Notes under the pieces: model-generated
What the model was told of the DNA's origin: nothing
Database searches by the model: none
What the model saw: only the letters and a program-made list of their open reading frames with translations
In this document: piece after piece, positions 1-6,972 of the stretch
Position numbering within the stretch: the first letter of the stretch is position 1
Layout of the letters: each line of letters begins with the position of its first letter
Assembly (NCBI GenBank): GCA_030746295.1
Contig: JASLMY010000230.1
Location: forward strand, 1-8,005
Reading direction: 5' to 3'
From: Alphaproteobacteria bacterium
GTDB lineage: Bacteria; Pseudomonadota; Alphaproteobacteria; GCA-2731375
DNA length: 8,005 nt
Translations under genes and position numbers: made by a program

Positions 1-34
1 GGCGACCTCGTTGTCTTGAGCCGGCGCTTGCCGA

Positions 35-583
35 TCAATCGGCGGCCGCCTCCAGCGGGTACTCGGCCTCGGGCGTGTGGATGGCGCCGGCCTGGCCGAG
101 GTGGCTGGAATAGAGGACGAAGCGGTCGACCTCGAACGGCAGGGTCTCGAAGCGCCCGTGCTCGACCAGGAAGGGTGCGACCCGGTCGAGGCCGACGTTG
201 TTGAGCCTGGCGAGCGTCACGTGCGGGCTGTAACGCCGGCCCTCGGGCGCGATGCCGGCTCGCTGGAGCTGGCTTTCGGTGCGCCGCTGCAGGCGGAGGA
301 GGGCCTCGCTCGCCGCCACCCCAGCCCAGAGGACTCGGGCCCGGCGCCGGTCGCCGAACTGGCCGACGCCCTTGAGCACGAGCGGGAAGGCGCTGCCGCC
401 GACCATGGACAGGGCGCCGGCGATGTCGGCGAGCTCCGGCTCCTCGACCTCGCCGATGAAACGCAGAGTCAGATGCATGTTCTCCTGCGGGCTCCAGCGC
501 GCACCGCGAACGCCGGCGCACAGCGACATCAGTTGTGAACGCACGGCCTCCGGCAACGGAATGGCGACGAAGAGACGGATCAT
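35..583 (-). CDS. thpR: RNA 2',3'-cyclic phosphodiesterase (2'-5' RNA ligase family)
   Basis: This encodes a 182-residue cytoplasmic protein of the 2H phosphoesterase superfamily, the usual length for ThpR/LigT. The two hallmark HxTx motifs are present, HLTL at residues 37-40 followed by RFIGEV, and HVTL at 121-124 followed by ARL; their two histidines form the active site. Family members hydrolyse RNA 2',3'-cyclic phosphate ends to 2'-phosphates and in vitro can reversibly join tRNA halves through 2'-5' linkages; the physiological substrate is generally unclear. The N-terminus MIRLFVAIPLP is typical of the family and fixes the ATG start, which has GGAGG (593-597 on the minus strand) 9 bases upstream. 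It lies 16 bp downstream of the tesA-like gene on the same strand with no terminator between, so they are probably co-transcribed. The assignment is firm; the biological role is not shown by the sequence. Confidence 0.94.
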   Translation of the reverse strand: MIRLFVAIPLPEAVRSQLMSLCAGVRGARWSPQENMHLTLRFIGEVEEPELADIAGALSMVGGSAFPLVLKGVGQFGDRRRARVLWAGVAASEALLRLQRRTESQLQRAGIAPEGRRYSPHVTLARLNNVGLDRVAPFLVEHGRFETLPFEVDRFVLYSSHLGQAGAIHTPEAEYPLEAAAD

Positions 584-599
584 GGCGCCGTGCCTCCGC

Positions 600-1283
600 C
601 TAGCGGGCCGGTAGCGCCGCCTTCACGTGCGGCGCGATGCCCTCGACGATGCGGCGCACGCCGGCGGCGTTGGGGTGCAAGCCGTCCTGCTGATTGAGCT
701 CCGGCCTGGCCGCGACGCCCTCCAGAAAGAAGGGGTAGAGCGGCAGCGCGTGCTTCGCGGCCAGCGCCGGATAGATCGCATCGAAGGCCTCGACGTAGCC
801 GCGACCAAGGTTGGGCGGCGCCCGCATGCCGGCGATCAGCACCGTCACGCCCTTGGCCTTCAGGCGGGCGAGGATGGCGTCGAGGTTGGCTTTCGCCGTC
901 TTCGGCGGAACGCCGCGAAGCGCGTCGTTGGCGCCGAGCTCGACGATCACCAGGTCGACCGGACTGGCCAGCGCCCAGTCGAGCCGGGCCCGCCCGCCGG
1001 CCGTGGTGTCGCCCGAGACGCCGGCGTTCCGGACCCTGACGTCGAGGCCGTCGCGGCGCAGACGCGCTTGCAGCACGGCCGGAAAGGCGTCGGCTTGGGC
1101 GAGCCCGTAGCCGGCAACGAGGCTGTCGCCGAAGGCGACGATGACCCGCTCCGCCGCGGCCGCCCCGTGGGGGAAGAGCAGCGACAGAAAGAGCCCCAGA
1201 AGGGCGCCGCCGAACCACGGCCGGTTGCGCGGGCGCCGGAGACCGCCAATATACGGGTCGGGATTGGTCGAGCGCCGAAGCAT
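600..1283 (-). CDS. tesA: TesA-like secreted SGNH/GDSL esterase (arylesterase / lysophospholipase / thioesterase I)
   Basis: This encodes a 227-residue SGNH hydrolase. The blocks occur in order: FGDSL with nucleophile Ser54 (block I), NAGVSGDTT with Gly91 (block II), ELGANDALRG with Asn119 (block III), and DGLHPN with Asp200 and His203 (block V), giving a complete Ser-Asp-His triad. The N-terminus carries an Arg-rich stretch (residues 15-21), a hydrophobic segment (about 24-38) and a likely AAAA/E signal-peptidase site near residue 44, so the enzyme should be periplasmic. The family hydrolyses acyl-CoA, lysophospholipid and aryl esters; the preferred substrate cannot be read here. The ATG at 1283 is the only usable start upstream of the signal peptide and has GAGGTG (1288-1293, minus strand) 4 bases before it. 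The reading frame continues upstream but that part is antisense to the ABC gene. It probably forms an operon with thpR and starts divergently from ybbA. Confidence 0.93.
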   Translation of the reverse strand: MLRRSTNPDPYIGGLRRPRNRPWFGGALLGLFLSLLFPHGAAAAERVIVAFGDSLVAGYGLAQADAFPAVLQARLRRDGLDVRVRNAGVSGDTTAGGRARLDWALASPVDLVIVELGANDALRGVPPKTAKANLDAILARLKAKGVTVLIAGMRAPPNLGRGYVEAFDAIYPALAAKHALPLYPFFLEGVAARPELNQQDGLHPNAAGVRRIVEGIAPHVKAALPAR

Positions 1284-1968
1284 GATACACCTCGAAGACG
1301 TGCGTCTCACCCTGGCCAGCGAGGCCGGGCCGGTCGACATTCTGCGCGGTGTCGACTTCCATGTCAGCCCCGGCGAGAGCGTCGGCCTGGTCGGGCCGTC
1401 GGGCTCGGGCAAATCGACCCTGCTGGCGATCACCGCCGGCCTGGAGCGGCCGACCTCGGGCCGCGTCCGGGTCGCCGGCCAAGAGCTCGTCCGGCTCGAC
1501 GAGGACAAACTCGCCCTCTTCCGCCGCGACTCGATCGGCATCCTCTTCCAGGCCTTCCATCTGGTGCAGACGATGACGGCACTCGAGAACGTCGCCATCC
1601 CGCTCGAGTTCGCGGGCCGGGCCGATGCCTTCGAGCGGGCCGCGGCCGGGCTAGGCGCAGTCGGGCTCGAAGCGCGGACCGGGCACTACCCGGCCCAGCT
1701 CTCCGGCGGCGAGCAACAGCGCGTCGCGCTTGCCCGGGCGCTCTCCTGCCAGCCGAGCCTGTTGCTGGCGGACGAGCCCACCGGCAACCTCGACGACGCC
1801 ACCGGCGCCCATGTCATCGACCTCATGTTCGAGCTCTGCCAACGGCACGGCAGCACGCTCGTGCTCATCACCCACGACATGGAGCTGGCCGGACGCTGCG
1901 ATCGGATCGCTTGGATGCGGGACGGCCGGATCGGCGATGCCGCCGGTCGCGACCTCGCCGCCGAGTAG
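1282..1968 (+). CDS. ybbA: ABC transporter ATP-binding protein, YbbA/LolD/MacB type
   Basis: This encodes a 228-residue ATPase of the LolD/FtsE/MacB-type family, the usual size for a free-standing subunit. All motifs are intact: Walker A GPSGSGKS at 38-45, Q-loop Gln90, signature LSGGEQQR at 140-147, Walker B LLLADE at 160-165 followed by PTGNLDD, and the switch His198 in THDM. The PTGNLD extension is typical of the MacB/LolD branch. It should sit on the cytoplasmic face and power the FtsX-like permease encoded 9 bp downstream. The ATG at 1282 gives the family-typical opening MIHLEDV; the ribosome site before it is weak (GAG at 1269-1271, GAAG at 1277-1280). The frame is open further upstream, but that part is antisense to tesA. 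The nearest alternative start is a TTG at 1264. Gene order and divergence from tesA match the E. coli tesA / ybbA-ybbP locus. The transported substrate is unknown. Confidence 0.95.
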   Translation: MIHLEDVRLTLASEAGPVDILRGVDFHVSPGESVGLVGPSGSGKSTLLAITAGLERPTSGRVRVAGQELVRLDEDKLALFRRDSIGILFQAFHLVQTMTALENVAIPLEFAGRADAFERAAAGLGAVGLEARTGHYPAQLSGGEQQRVALARALSCQPSLLLADEPTGNLDDATGAHVIDLMFELCQRHGSTLVLITHDMELAGRCDRIAWMRDGRIGDAAGRDLAAE

Positions 1969-1980
1969 GAGCAGCGGGTG
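1967..1980 (+). promoter_or_regulatory. Shine-Dalgarno overlapping the ybbA stop codon, with GTG start of ybbP
   Basis: AGGAG at 1967-1971 uses the last two bases of the ybbA TAG stop and lies 6 bases before the GTG at 1978. This fixes the unusual GTG start of the permease and implies that its translation is coupled to termination on ybbA, which would help keep ATPase and permease in proportion. Confidence 0.8.
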
Positions 1981-4506
1981 GCCCTCTCTCCGACCCTGTT
2001 GGCGCCGCTGCCGCTCAGCTTCCGGCTGGCGCTGCGCGAGCTTCGCGGTGGTCTTGGCGGCTTTCGCATCTTCATCCTCTGCCTCGCTCTAGGTGTCGCC
2101 GCGGTCGCCGCAGTCGGCTCGCTGTCGGCCTCGCTGGTCGCCGGCCTCGATGCCGATGCCCAGCGCCTTCTCGGCGGCGACGTCGAGCTGCGGCTGAGCC
2201 ATCGGCCGGCCACGGCCGAGCAGCTCGGTTTCTTCGAGCGCTCGGGTCGGGTGACGCTGGCGCTCGAGATGCGGGCGATGGCGAAAGCGCCCGACGGCGG
2301 CCGGGCCCTGGTCGAGATCAAGGGCGTCGACGCCGCCTACCCGCTCTACGGCCGGCTTCGCCTGAAGCCCGACGCCGCCCTCGGGCGCGAGCCAGAGGGC
2401 TGGGGTGCGGCGGCCGAGGCCAACCTCCTGCACCGCCTCGGCCTCGGCGTCGGCGACCGCATCCGGGTCAGCGACCTGGACTACGTCATTCGAGCCGAGA
2501 TCGCGGCTGAGCCCGACCGCGGCGTCGACGCCTTCGTGCTGGGGCCGCGGCTGTTGGTGGACCGGGCCAGCCTGGCCGAGACCGGGCTGGTGCAAGAGGG
2601 CAGCCTGATCCGCTACAAGTACAAGCTCCGCCTGAACCCGGGCATCGACCTGGTGGCCTGGCTCGAGCGGCTGGAGGCGCGCTTCCCGAACGCCGGCTGG
2701 CGGCTGCACGACGTCCGCAACGGCGCCGACGGCCTGCGCCGCTTCATCTCCCGGATGCGGCTCTATCTGACCCTGGTCGGCCTGTCGGCGCTGCTGGTCG
2801 GCGGCTTGGGCGTCGCCAACGCGGTGAAGAGCCATCTCGACGGGCGGGCCCGCTCGATCGCGATTTTGAAGTGCCTGGGCGCGCCGCCGGGCCTGGTCTT
2901 CCGCGTCTACCTCGCCCAAGTGATGGCGCTGGCGCTCGTCGGCATCGCCGTCGGCCTCGCGGTCGGCGCGGCGGCACCGTCCATTCTGGCCGGGCTGGTG
3001 GCGCAATACCTGCCCTTCGAGGCACGCCTCGCGGTCTATCCGGGCGCCCTGGCGCTGGCGGCACTCTACGGCTTTCTGACCGCGCTCGCCTTCGCCCTCT
3101 GGCCGCTGGGCGCGATCCGGAGGCTGCCGGCGGCAGCACTTCTGAGAGGCGCGGTCGAGGTCGCCTCCAGCCGCGCCCGGTGGCGCGACCTGGCGGCCGT
3201 GGGCGCTGCCTTTCTGCTGCTGGCACTGGTCGCCGTCGCCACCGCCGAGAACCGAACCTTCGCCCTCTGGTTCGTCGCCGGCGCCGCGGCCAGCCTCTTG
3301 GTCTTTCGCCTGGCGGCGGCGGCCATCGTCGCCGCGGCCGGGCGCTTTGCCAGGCCGCGTCACCCGGGCTTTCGCCTGGCGCTCGCGAACCTGCACCGGC
3401 CGGGCGCGCCGACAGTGGCGATCGTGCTCGCCTTCGGCATCGGCCTGACGGTGCTGGTCGTGGTCGGCCTGATCGAGGGCAACCTCAGGCGCCAGGTCAG
3501 CGACCGCCTGCCGAAAGAGGCCCCGGCCTATTTCTTCATCGACATCCAGCCGGACCAGGTCGCCGCGTTCGAGGCCACCGCCGGCGCCGTGCCCGGCGTC
3601 GGCGGCCTGAAGCGGGTGCCCTCGCTCCGGGGCCGCATCACCCATCTCGACGGGGTGCCGGCGGCGAAGGTAGCGATCGATCCCTCGGTCGCCTGGGTTC
3701 GCCATGGCGACCGCGGCTTGACCTACGCCGGGCAGCCGCCCGAAGGGGCGCAGATCGTCGCCGGGGAATGGTGGCCCGAGGACTATTCCGGCCCGCCGCT
3801 GGTCTCGGTCGGTGCCAAGGAAGCGGCGGGCCTCGGCCTCGAGGTCGGCGACACCATCACCGTCAACGTGCTGGGCCGCGAGGTCACGGCCAAGGTCGCC
3901 AACCTGCGCCGGATCAACTGGGCCACCTTCGGCATCAACTTCGTCCTCGTCTTCGCGCCTGGCCTCTTGGAGGCGGCCCCGCACAGCTTCATCGCCACCG
4001 CCCAGGCGCCGCTCGAGAACGAGCTGGCCCTGGAGACCGCGGTCACCGACCGTTTTCCCAACATCTCGGCGATCCGGGTCCGCGACGCCCTGGCGGCGGC
4101 GGGCAAGATCCTGGCCAACATCGCCGTCGCCGTGCAGGCGACCGCGGCGGTGACCCTGGCCGCCGGCGCCCTGGTGCTGGCCGGCGCGCTGGCCGCCGGG
4201 CACCGGCGCCGGGTCTACGATGCGGTGGTCCTGAAGGTGCTGGGCGCGCGGCGGCGCCAGGTGATCCTGGCCTATCTCATGGAATACGCCGTCCTGGGCC
4301 TGGTGACGGGCGCGCTCGCCGCGGTGGTCGGCAGCATCGCGGCTTATGTCGTCATCACCGAGCTGATGGGTGCCGCCTGGATCTGGCTGCCCTGGGCGGC
4401 GGCTCGAATCGTGCTCTTGAGCATCGCCGTAACCGTGCTTTTGGGCCTGGCCGGAACGTGGATGGCGCTTTCGGTGCGCCCGGCGCCGCTCTTGCGCAAC
4501 GATTAG
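1978..4506 (+). CDS. ybbP: FtsX-like ABC permease, YbbP family, 842 residues
   Basis: This encodes the inner-membrane partner of the ATPase just upstream. By eye there are about ten membrane segments: one at roughly 30-52, three in a first FtsX domain (262-285, 308-335, 352-380), three near the centre (405-424, 429-450, 479-500), and three in a second FtsX domain at the C-terminus (716-740, 762-795, 808-832). Two large soluble regions (about 55-260 and 500-715) should be periplasmic. The short loop with KCLGAPPGLVFRVYL near residue 298 and the matching KVLGARRRQVILAYL near 752 are the paired coupling motifs expected where each FtsX half docks on an ATPase. This duplicated architecture and length fit YbbP rather than the four-helix MacB or LolC type. 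Relatives move lipids, lipoproteins or hydrophobic compounds from the inner membrane; the cargo here is unknown. The start is GTG with a good ribosome site. Confidence 0.94.
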   Translation: MALSPTLLAPLPLSFRLALRELRGGLGGFRIFILCLALGVAAVAAVGSLSASLVAGLDADAQRLLGGDVELRLSHRPATAEQLGFFERSGRVTLALEMRAMAKAPDGGRALVEIKGVDAAYPLYGRLRLKPDAALGREPEGWGAAAEANLLHRLGLGVGDRIRVSDLDYVIRAEIAAEPDRGVDAFVLGPRLLVDRASLAETGLVQEGSLIRYKYKLRLNPGIDLVAWLERLEARFPNAGWRLHDVRNGADGLRRFISRMRLYLTLVGLSALLVGGLGVANAVKSHLDGRARSIAILKCLGAPPGLVFRVYLAQVMALALVGIAVGLAVGAAAPSILAGLVAQYLPFEARLAVYPGALALAALYGFLTALAFALWPLGAIRRLPAAALLRGAVEVASSRARWRDLAAVGAAFLLLALVAVATAENRTFALWFVAGAAASLLVFRLAAAAIVAAAGRFARPRHPGFRLALANLHRPGAPTVAIVLAFGIGLTVLVVVGLIEGNLRRQVSDRLPKEAPAYFFIDIQPDQVAAFEATAGAVPGVGGLKRVPSLRGRITHLDGVPAAKVAIDPSVAWVRHGDRGLTYAGQPPEGAQIVAGEWWPEDYSGPPLVSVGAKEAAGLGLEVGDTITVNVLGREVTAKVANLRRINWATFGINFVLVFAPGLLEAAPHSFIATAQAPLENELALETAVTDRFPNISAIRVRDALAAAGKILANIAVAVQATAAVTLAAGALVLAGALAAGHRRRVYDAVVLKVLGARRRQVILAYLMEYAVLGLVTGALAAVVGSIAAYVVITELMGAAWIWLPWAAARIVLLSIAVTVLLGLAGTWMALSVRPAPLLRND

Positions 4507-4566
4507 GGAGTGGGGGCCGGGCGTCCGGAATTTCCTTGCCTTTTTCCGCACCCGTCGCGGGAAATC

Positions 4567-4595
4567 TTGATTTGCGCACCGATTCGGCCAATATT
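4567..4595 (+). promoter_or_regulatory. Candidate sigma70-type promoter for the BI-1 family gene
   Basis: TTGATT at 4567-4572 and AATATT at 4590-4595 each match the -35 and -10 consensus at four of six positions and are 17 bases apart, the ideal spacing. They lie in the only AT-rich stretch of the 136-bp spacer and would start transcription near 4602, about 40 bases before the ATG at 4643. This is found by eye only; no alternative promoter in the spacer looks better. Confidence 0.5.
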
Positions 4596-4614
4596 GCGGG
4601 TGAGTTTGCGCAAA
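4571..4614. repeat. Two copies of TTTGCGCA flanking the candidate promoter; the second is a perfect 10-bp palindrome
   Basis: TTTGCGCA occurs at 4571-4578, overlapping the candidate -35 box, and again at 4605-4612, just after the predicted transcription start. The second copy extends to the perfect palindrome TTTGCGCAAA (4605-4614). The copies are 34 bp apart, a little over three helical turns. The placement suits a dimeric repressor or looping operator, but I cannot name a regulator, and the motif could be chance. Confidence 0.35.
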
Positions 4615-4642
4615 TCCTGAAACTTCCACGGGGAACCGAATC

Positions 4643-5374
4643 ATGGCTTTTGATCCGAGACGGCCGAGCATCGATATGCAGGGCCTCGGCGCGCGGACGG
4701 CCGAGCAAGCGGTCGTCGACGAGGGCCTTCGGAGCTACATGCTCCGCGTTTACAACTACATGGCCTCGGGCCTGCTCCTGACCGGCATCGTCGCCTATGC
4801 GGTGGCCTCATCGCCGGCACTGCTCAACGCGATCTACGGGACGCCGTTGCAGTGGGTGGTGATGCTGGCGCCCTTGGGCCTGGTCTTCTTCCTGAGCGCC
4901 CGCATCCACAAGATGAGTGCTACCGCGGCGCAGGCGAGCTACTGGATCTACGCGGCGCTGGTCGGTGTGATGATCTCCTACATCTTCATCGCCTATGCGC
5001 AGGAGACGGTGTTCCGCGCCTTCTTCTATGCGGCGGCCGCATTCGGCGCCTTGAGCCTCTTCGGCTACACGACGAAGAAGGATCTGTCGGGGCTGGGCTC
5101 GTTCCTCTTCATCGGCCTCGTCGGCATCATCATCGCGATGATCGTCAACATCTTCCTCGGCTCGACGATGATCCAATGGGTGATCTCGGTGATCGGCGTC
5201 CTGGTCTTTGCCGGTCTCACCGCCTACGACACCCAGAAGATCAAGGAAATGTACTACGTCGGCGACGGCGGAGCGGTGGCGACCAAGAAGTCGATCATGG
5301 GCGCTCTCAAGCTCTACCTCGACTTCCTGAACATGTTCCTGTTCCTGCTCTATCTCTTCGGCGGTCGGGAATAG
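4643..5374 (+). CDS. Bax inhibitor-1 / YccA-YbhL family seven-helix membrane protein
   Basis: This encodes a 243-residue integral membrane protein of the BI-1 (TMBIM) family. After a roughly 30-residue soluble N-terminus there are about seven hydrophobic segments (approximately 41-60, 69-86, 98-118, 122-141, 151-173, 176-194, 226-240). Family marks are LRxYMLRVYNYMASGL (29-44), GYTTKKDLSG (141-150), AYDTQKIKEM (194-203) and ALKLYLDFLNMFLFLL (221-236). Asp196 and Asp227 fall in the last two motifs and are the likely counterparts of the acidic pair that gates calcium leak in Bacillus YetJ; that equivalence is inferred. Bacterial members include YccA, an inhibitor and substrate of FtsH, and YbhL; the exact role here cannot be told. 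The ATG has GGGGA (4630-4634) 8 bases upstream. It looks monocistronic, with its own promoter region and a terminator after it. Confidence 0.94.
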   Translation: MAFDPRRPSIDMQGLGARTAEQAVVDEGLRSYMLRVYNYMASGLLLTGIVAYAVASSPALLNAIYGTPLQWVVMLAPLGLVFFLSARIHKMSATAAQASYWIYAALVGVMISYIFIAYAQETVFRAFFYAAAAFGALSLFGYTTKKDLSGLGSFLFIGLVGIIIAMIVNIFLGSTMIQWVISVIGVLVFAGLTAYDTQKIKEMYYVGDGGAVATKKSIMGALKLYLDFLNMFLFLLYLFGGRE

Positions 5375-5399
5375 CCCGCCCCGGTATCGAAAACGCCAA

Positions 5400-5435
5400 G
5401 AAGCGCCCGGCGGCAACGTCGGGCGCTTTCTTTTT
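5400..5435 (+). terminator. Strong rho-independent terminator after the BI-1 family gene
   Basis: AAGCGCCCG (5401-5409) pairs perfectly with CGGGCGCTT (5420-5428). The stem continues inward through a G-T pair (5410/5419) and two G-C pairs (5411/5418, 5412/5417) to a GCAA tetraloop (5413-5416), a stable GNRA type. A T-rich tail runs to 5435 with a single C at 5430. It starts 26 bp after the BI-1 stop codon, so it ends that transcript and insulates the M81 peptidase gene downstream. Confidence 0.92.
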
Positions 5436-5479
5436 GCCCCGAGCGCTTTCTGGATAAGCTGCACTGGGCACTGAAACCA

Positions 5480-5496
5480 ACGGGAGACCCGTGATG
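5480..5496 (+). promoter_or_regulatory. Ribosome site of the M81 peptidase gene, inside a small inverted repeat
   Basis: GGGAG at 5482-5486 is the Shine-Dalgarno. It sits 7 bases before the ATG at 5494 but only 4 before the in-frame GTG at 5491, which favours the ATG. The site lies in ACGGG-AGA-CCCGT (5480-5492), a perfect 5-bp stem with a 3-base loop, so in RNA it could hide the ribosome site. No convincing promoter hexamers are visible between the terminator and this site. Confidence 0.55.
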
Positions 5497-6972
5497 CGCG
5501 TCGTCATGGCGATGATGAAGCACGAGACCAACACCTTCTCGCCGGTGCCCACACCTTGGGAGCGGTTCGAGGCCTGGGGCGCCCATTTCGGCGCCGATGT
5601 CGTCCACGCCTACGAAGGCACCAACATAACGCTCGCCGCCTACATCCGCCTGGCGCGCGAGCGCGGCGCCGAGATCGTGAGCCCGATCGCGGCCGAGGCG
5701 ATGCCGTCGGGGCCTGTCGCCGCCGAGGCCTATGAGAAAATGTCGAGCGCCATCCTGGAAGCGGTCGACAAGGGTGCGGACGCCATCATGCTGGACCTGC
5801 ACGGCGCCATGGTGGCCGAGACCACGGCCGACGGCGAGGGCACGCTTCTGGCCCGGATCCGCGGACTCGCGCCGACGACGCCCATCTGCGTCACCTGCGA
5901 CCTGCACTGCAACTTGACCCAGGCGATGGTGGCCAACGCCGACGCGCTGATCGGCTACAAGACCTATCCCCACGTCGACATGTACGAGGTCGGAACCCAA
6001 GTCGGGCGCATCCTCTTCGACCAGTTGGAGGGTGCCGTGCGGCCGGTGATGGCCTGGGGCCAGGCACCGCTATTGTCGCAGACGCTTCGCCAGGGCAGCG
6101 ACGACGAGCCCTTCGTCTCGCTGATCGCCGAGGCCAGGGCGGCGGAGGAGGCGGGCGAAGTACTGGCGGCTACCGTCTTCGGCGGCTTCGCGCTCGCCGA
6201 CATCGCCGATGCCGGCGCTTCCGTCGTCTGCATCGCCGACGGCGACCGGGCGGCGGCCGAGACGGTCACGGAGCGCCTCTTGGAGCAGATCTGGACGCGT
6301 CGCGACGAGCACCTCTACCGGCACCGGCCACTGGCCGACGCAGTGGCCGAGGCCAAGGCGCTCGAGGACGGGCCGGTGCTGCTCTTGGACCATGCCGACA
6401 ACGTCGGCTCCGGCGGCACCCAGGACGTGATGCTGGTGCTGGCCGAGGTCCTGCGTCAGGGCCTGGAGGACGTCGCCGTCGGCGGCATCTGCGATCCCGA
6501 GGCCGTGCGCCAGATGATGGCGGCCGGCATCGGCGCCACCGTCACCCTGTCGCTCGGCGGCAAGACGGCGATGCCCTCGATCGGCCTCGGGGGCGAGCCG
6601 TTGCAGGTCACGGGCAAGGTCAAGCTGCTGTCGGCCGGCGACTGGGTGGTGCGCGGGCCGATGTACCATGGCCTCGAGGTCCACCTGGGGCCGACGGCCG
6701 TGCTGGACACCGGCGCCGCGGAGATCGTCATCGTTTCCAACCACCACGAGCCCTGGGACCTCGGCATCTTCACCTCGGTCGGCATCGACCCCCGGCACAA
6801 GAAGTACATCCTGCTGAAGTCCAGAATCCACTACCGCGCCGGCTTCGCGCCGATCGCCAAGCACACCATCACTTGCGACGGTGTCGGCGTCACGACCTCG
6901 GACAACACGCTGCTGGACTACCGGCAGGTGCGCCGGCCGATCTACCCCCTGGACCGGATCAACGAGCGTTAG
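5494..6972 (+). CDS. M81 family metallopeptidase, microcystinase C (MlrC)-like
   Basis: This encodes a 492-residue protein, full length for the family. The N-terminal domain has KHETNTFSP (9-17) with conserved Glu11, IMLDLHGAM (98-106), CDLHCN (135-140) and YPHVDMYE (158-165). Asp136, His138 and His160 form a D-x-H plus His(+22) pattern matching the zinc ligands described for MlrC. The C-terminal domain carries LLDHADNVGSGG (297-308), KSRIHYRAGF (442-451) and the closing RPIYPLD (481-487). MlrC itself cleaves linear microcystin fragments, but most relatives occur in bacteria with no link to cyanotoxins and have unknown, probably small amide or peptide, substrates. No signal peptide is seen, so it should be cytoplasmic. 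No mlrA, mlrB or mlrD is in view. It begins after a terminator and ends in a 4-bp overlap with the convergent hydratase gene. Confidence 0.92.
   Translation: MRVVMAMMKHETNTFSPVPTPWERFEAWGAHFGADVVHAYEGTNITLAAYIRLARERGAEIVSPIAAEAMPSGPVAAEAYEKMSSAILEAVDKGADAIMLDLHGAMVAETTADGEGTLLARIRGLAPTTPICVTCDLHCNLTQAMVANADALIGYKTYPHVDMYEVGTQVGRILFDQLEGAVRPVMAWGQAPLLSQTLRQGSDDEPFVSLIAEARAAEEAGEVLAATVFGGFALADIADAGASVVCIADGDRAAAETVTERLLEQIWTRRDEHLYRHRPLADAVAEAKALEDGPVLLLDHADNVGSGGTQDVMLVLAEVLRQGLEDVAVGGICDPEAVRQMMAAGIGATVTLSLGGKTAMPSIGLGGEPLQVTGKVKLLSAGDWVVRGPMYHGLEVHLGPTAVLDTGAAEIVIVSNHHEPWDLGIFTSVGIDPRHKKYILLKSRIHYRAGFAPIAKHTITCDGVGVTTSDNTLLDYRQVRRPIYPLDRINER

Noticed and set aside
1..34. Possible end of another gene at the left edge
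   Set aside because: Only 34 bases precede the thpR stop codon; frames are open but nothing in so short a stretch supports a gene or terminator.
1284..1598. A longer N-terminus for the tesA-like protein, starting at 1598
   Set aside because: The extra 105 residues are antisense to the ABC ATPase, Ser/Arg-rich, and would put the signal peptide inside the protein. ATG 1283 has a ribosome site and a proper signal peptide after it.
627..2510. A plus-strand frame of 627 codons running through tesA, ybbA and the start of ybbP
   Set aside because: It crosses three genes with firm motifs in other frames, has no recognisable motif and is low-complexity R/A/G/P.
4517..4545. Possible terminator after ybbP: CCGG-GCGT-CCGG followed by a T-rich stretch
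   Set aside because: The stem is only 4 bp and the first T-tract is interrupted by C and G; too weak to call, although Rho-independent weak termination here cannot be excluded.
2089..4671. A minus-strand frame open for 860 codons opposite the ybbP gene
   Set aside because: Long antisense openness is expected in GC-rich genes whose third positions avoid the bases that make stops. The translation is rich in R, G, Q, D and H, shows no domain, and the plus-strand frame has clear FtsX motifs.
2871..4781. A third plus-strand frame of 636 codons within ybbP that runs past its end
   Set aside because: It is Arg/Gly/Pro-rich shadow translation of ybbP in another frame and continues across the ybbP stop, the promoter region and into the BI-1 gene.
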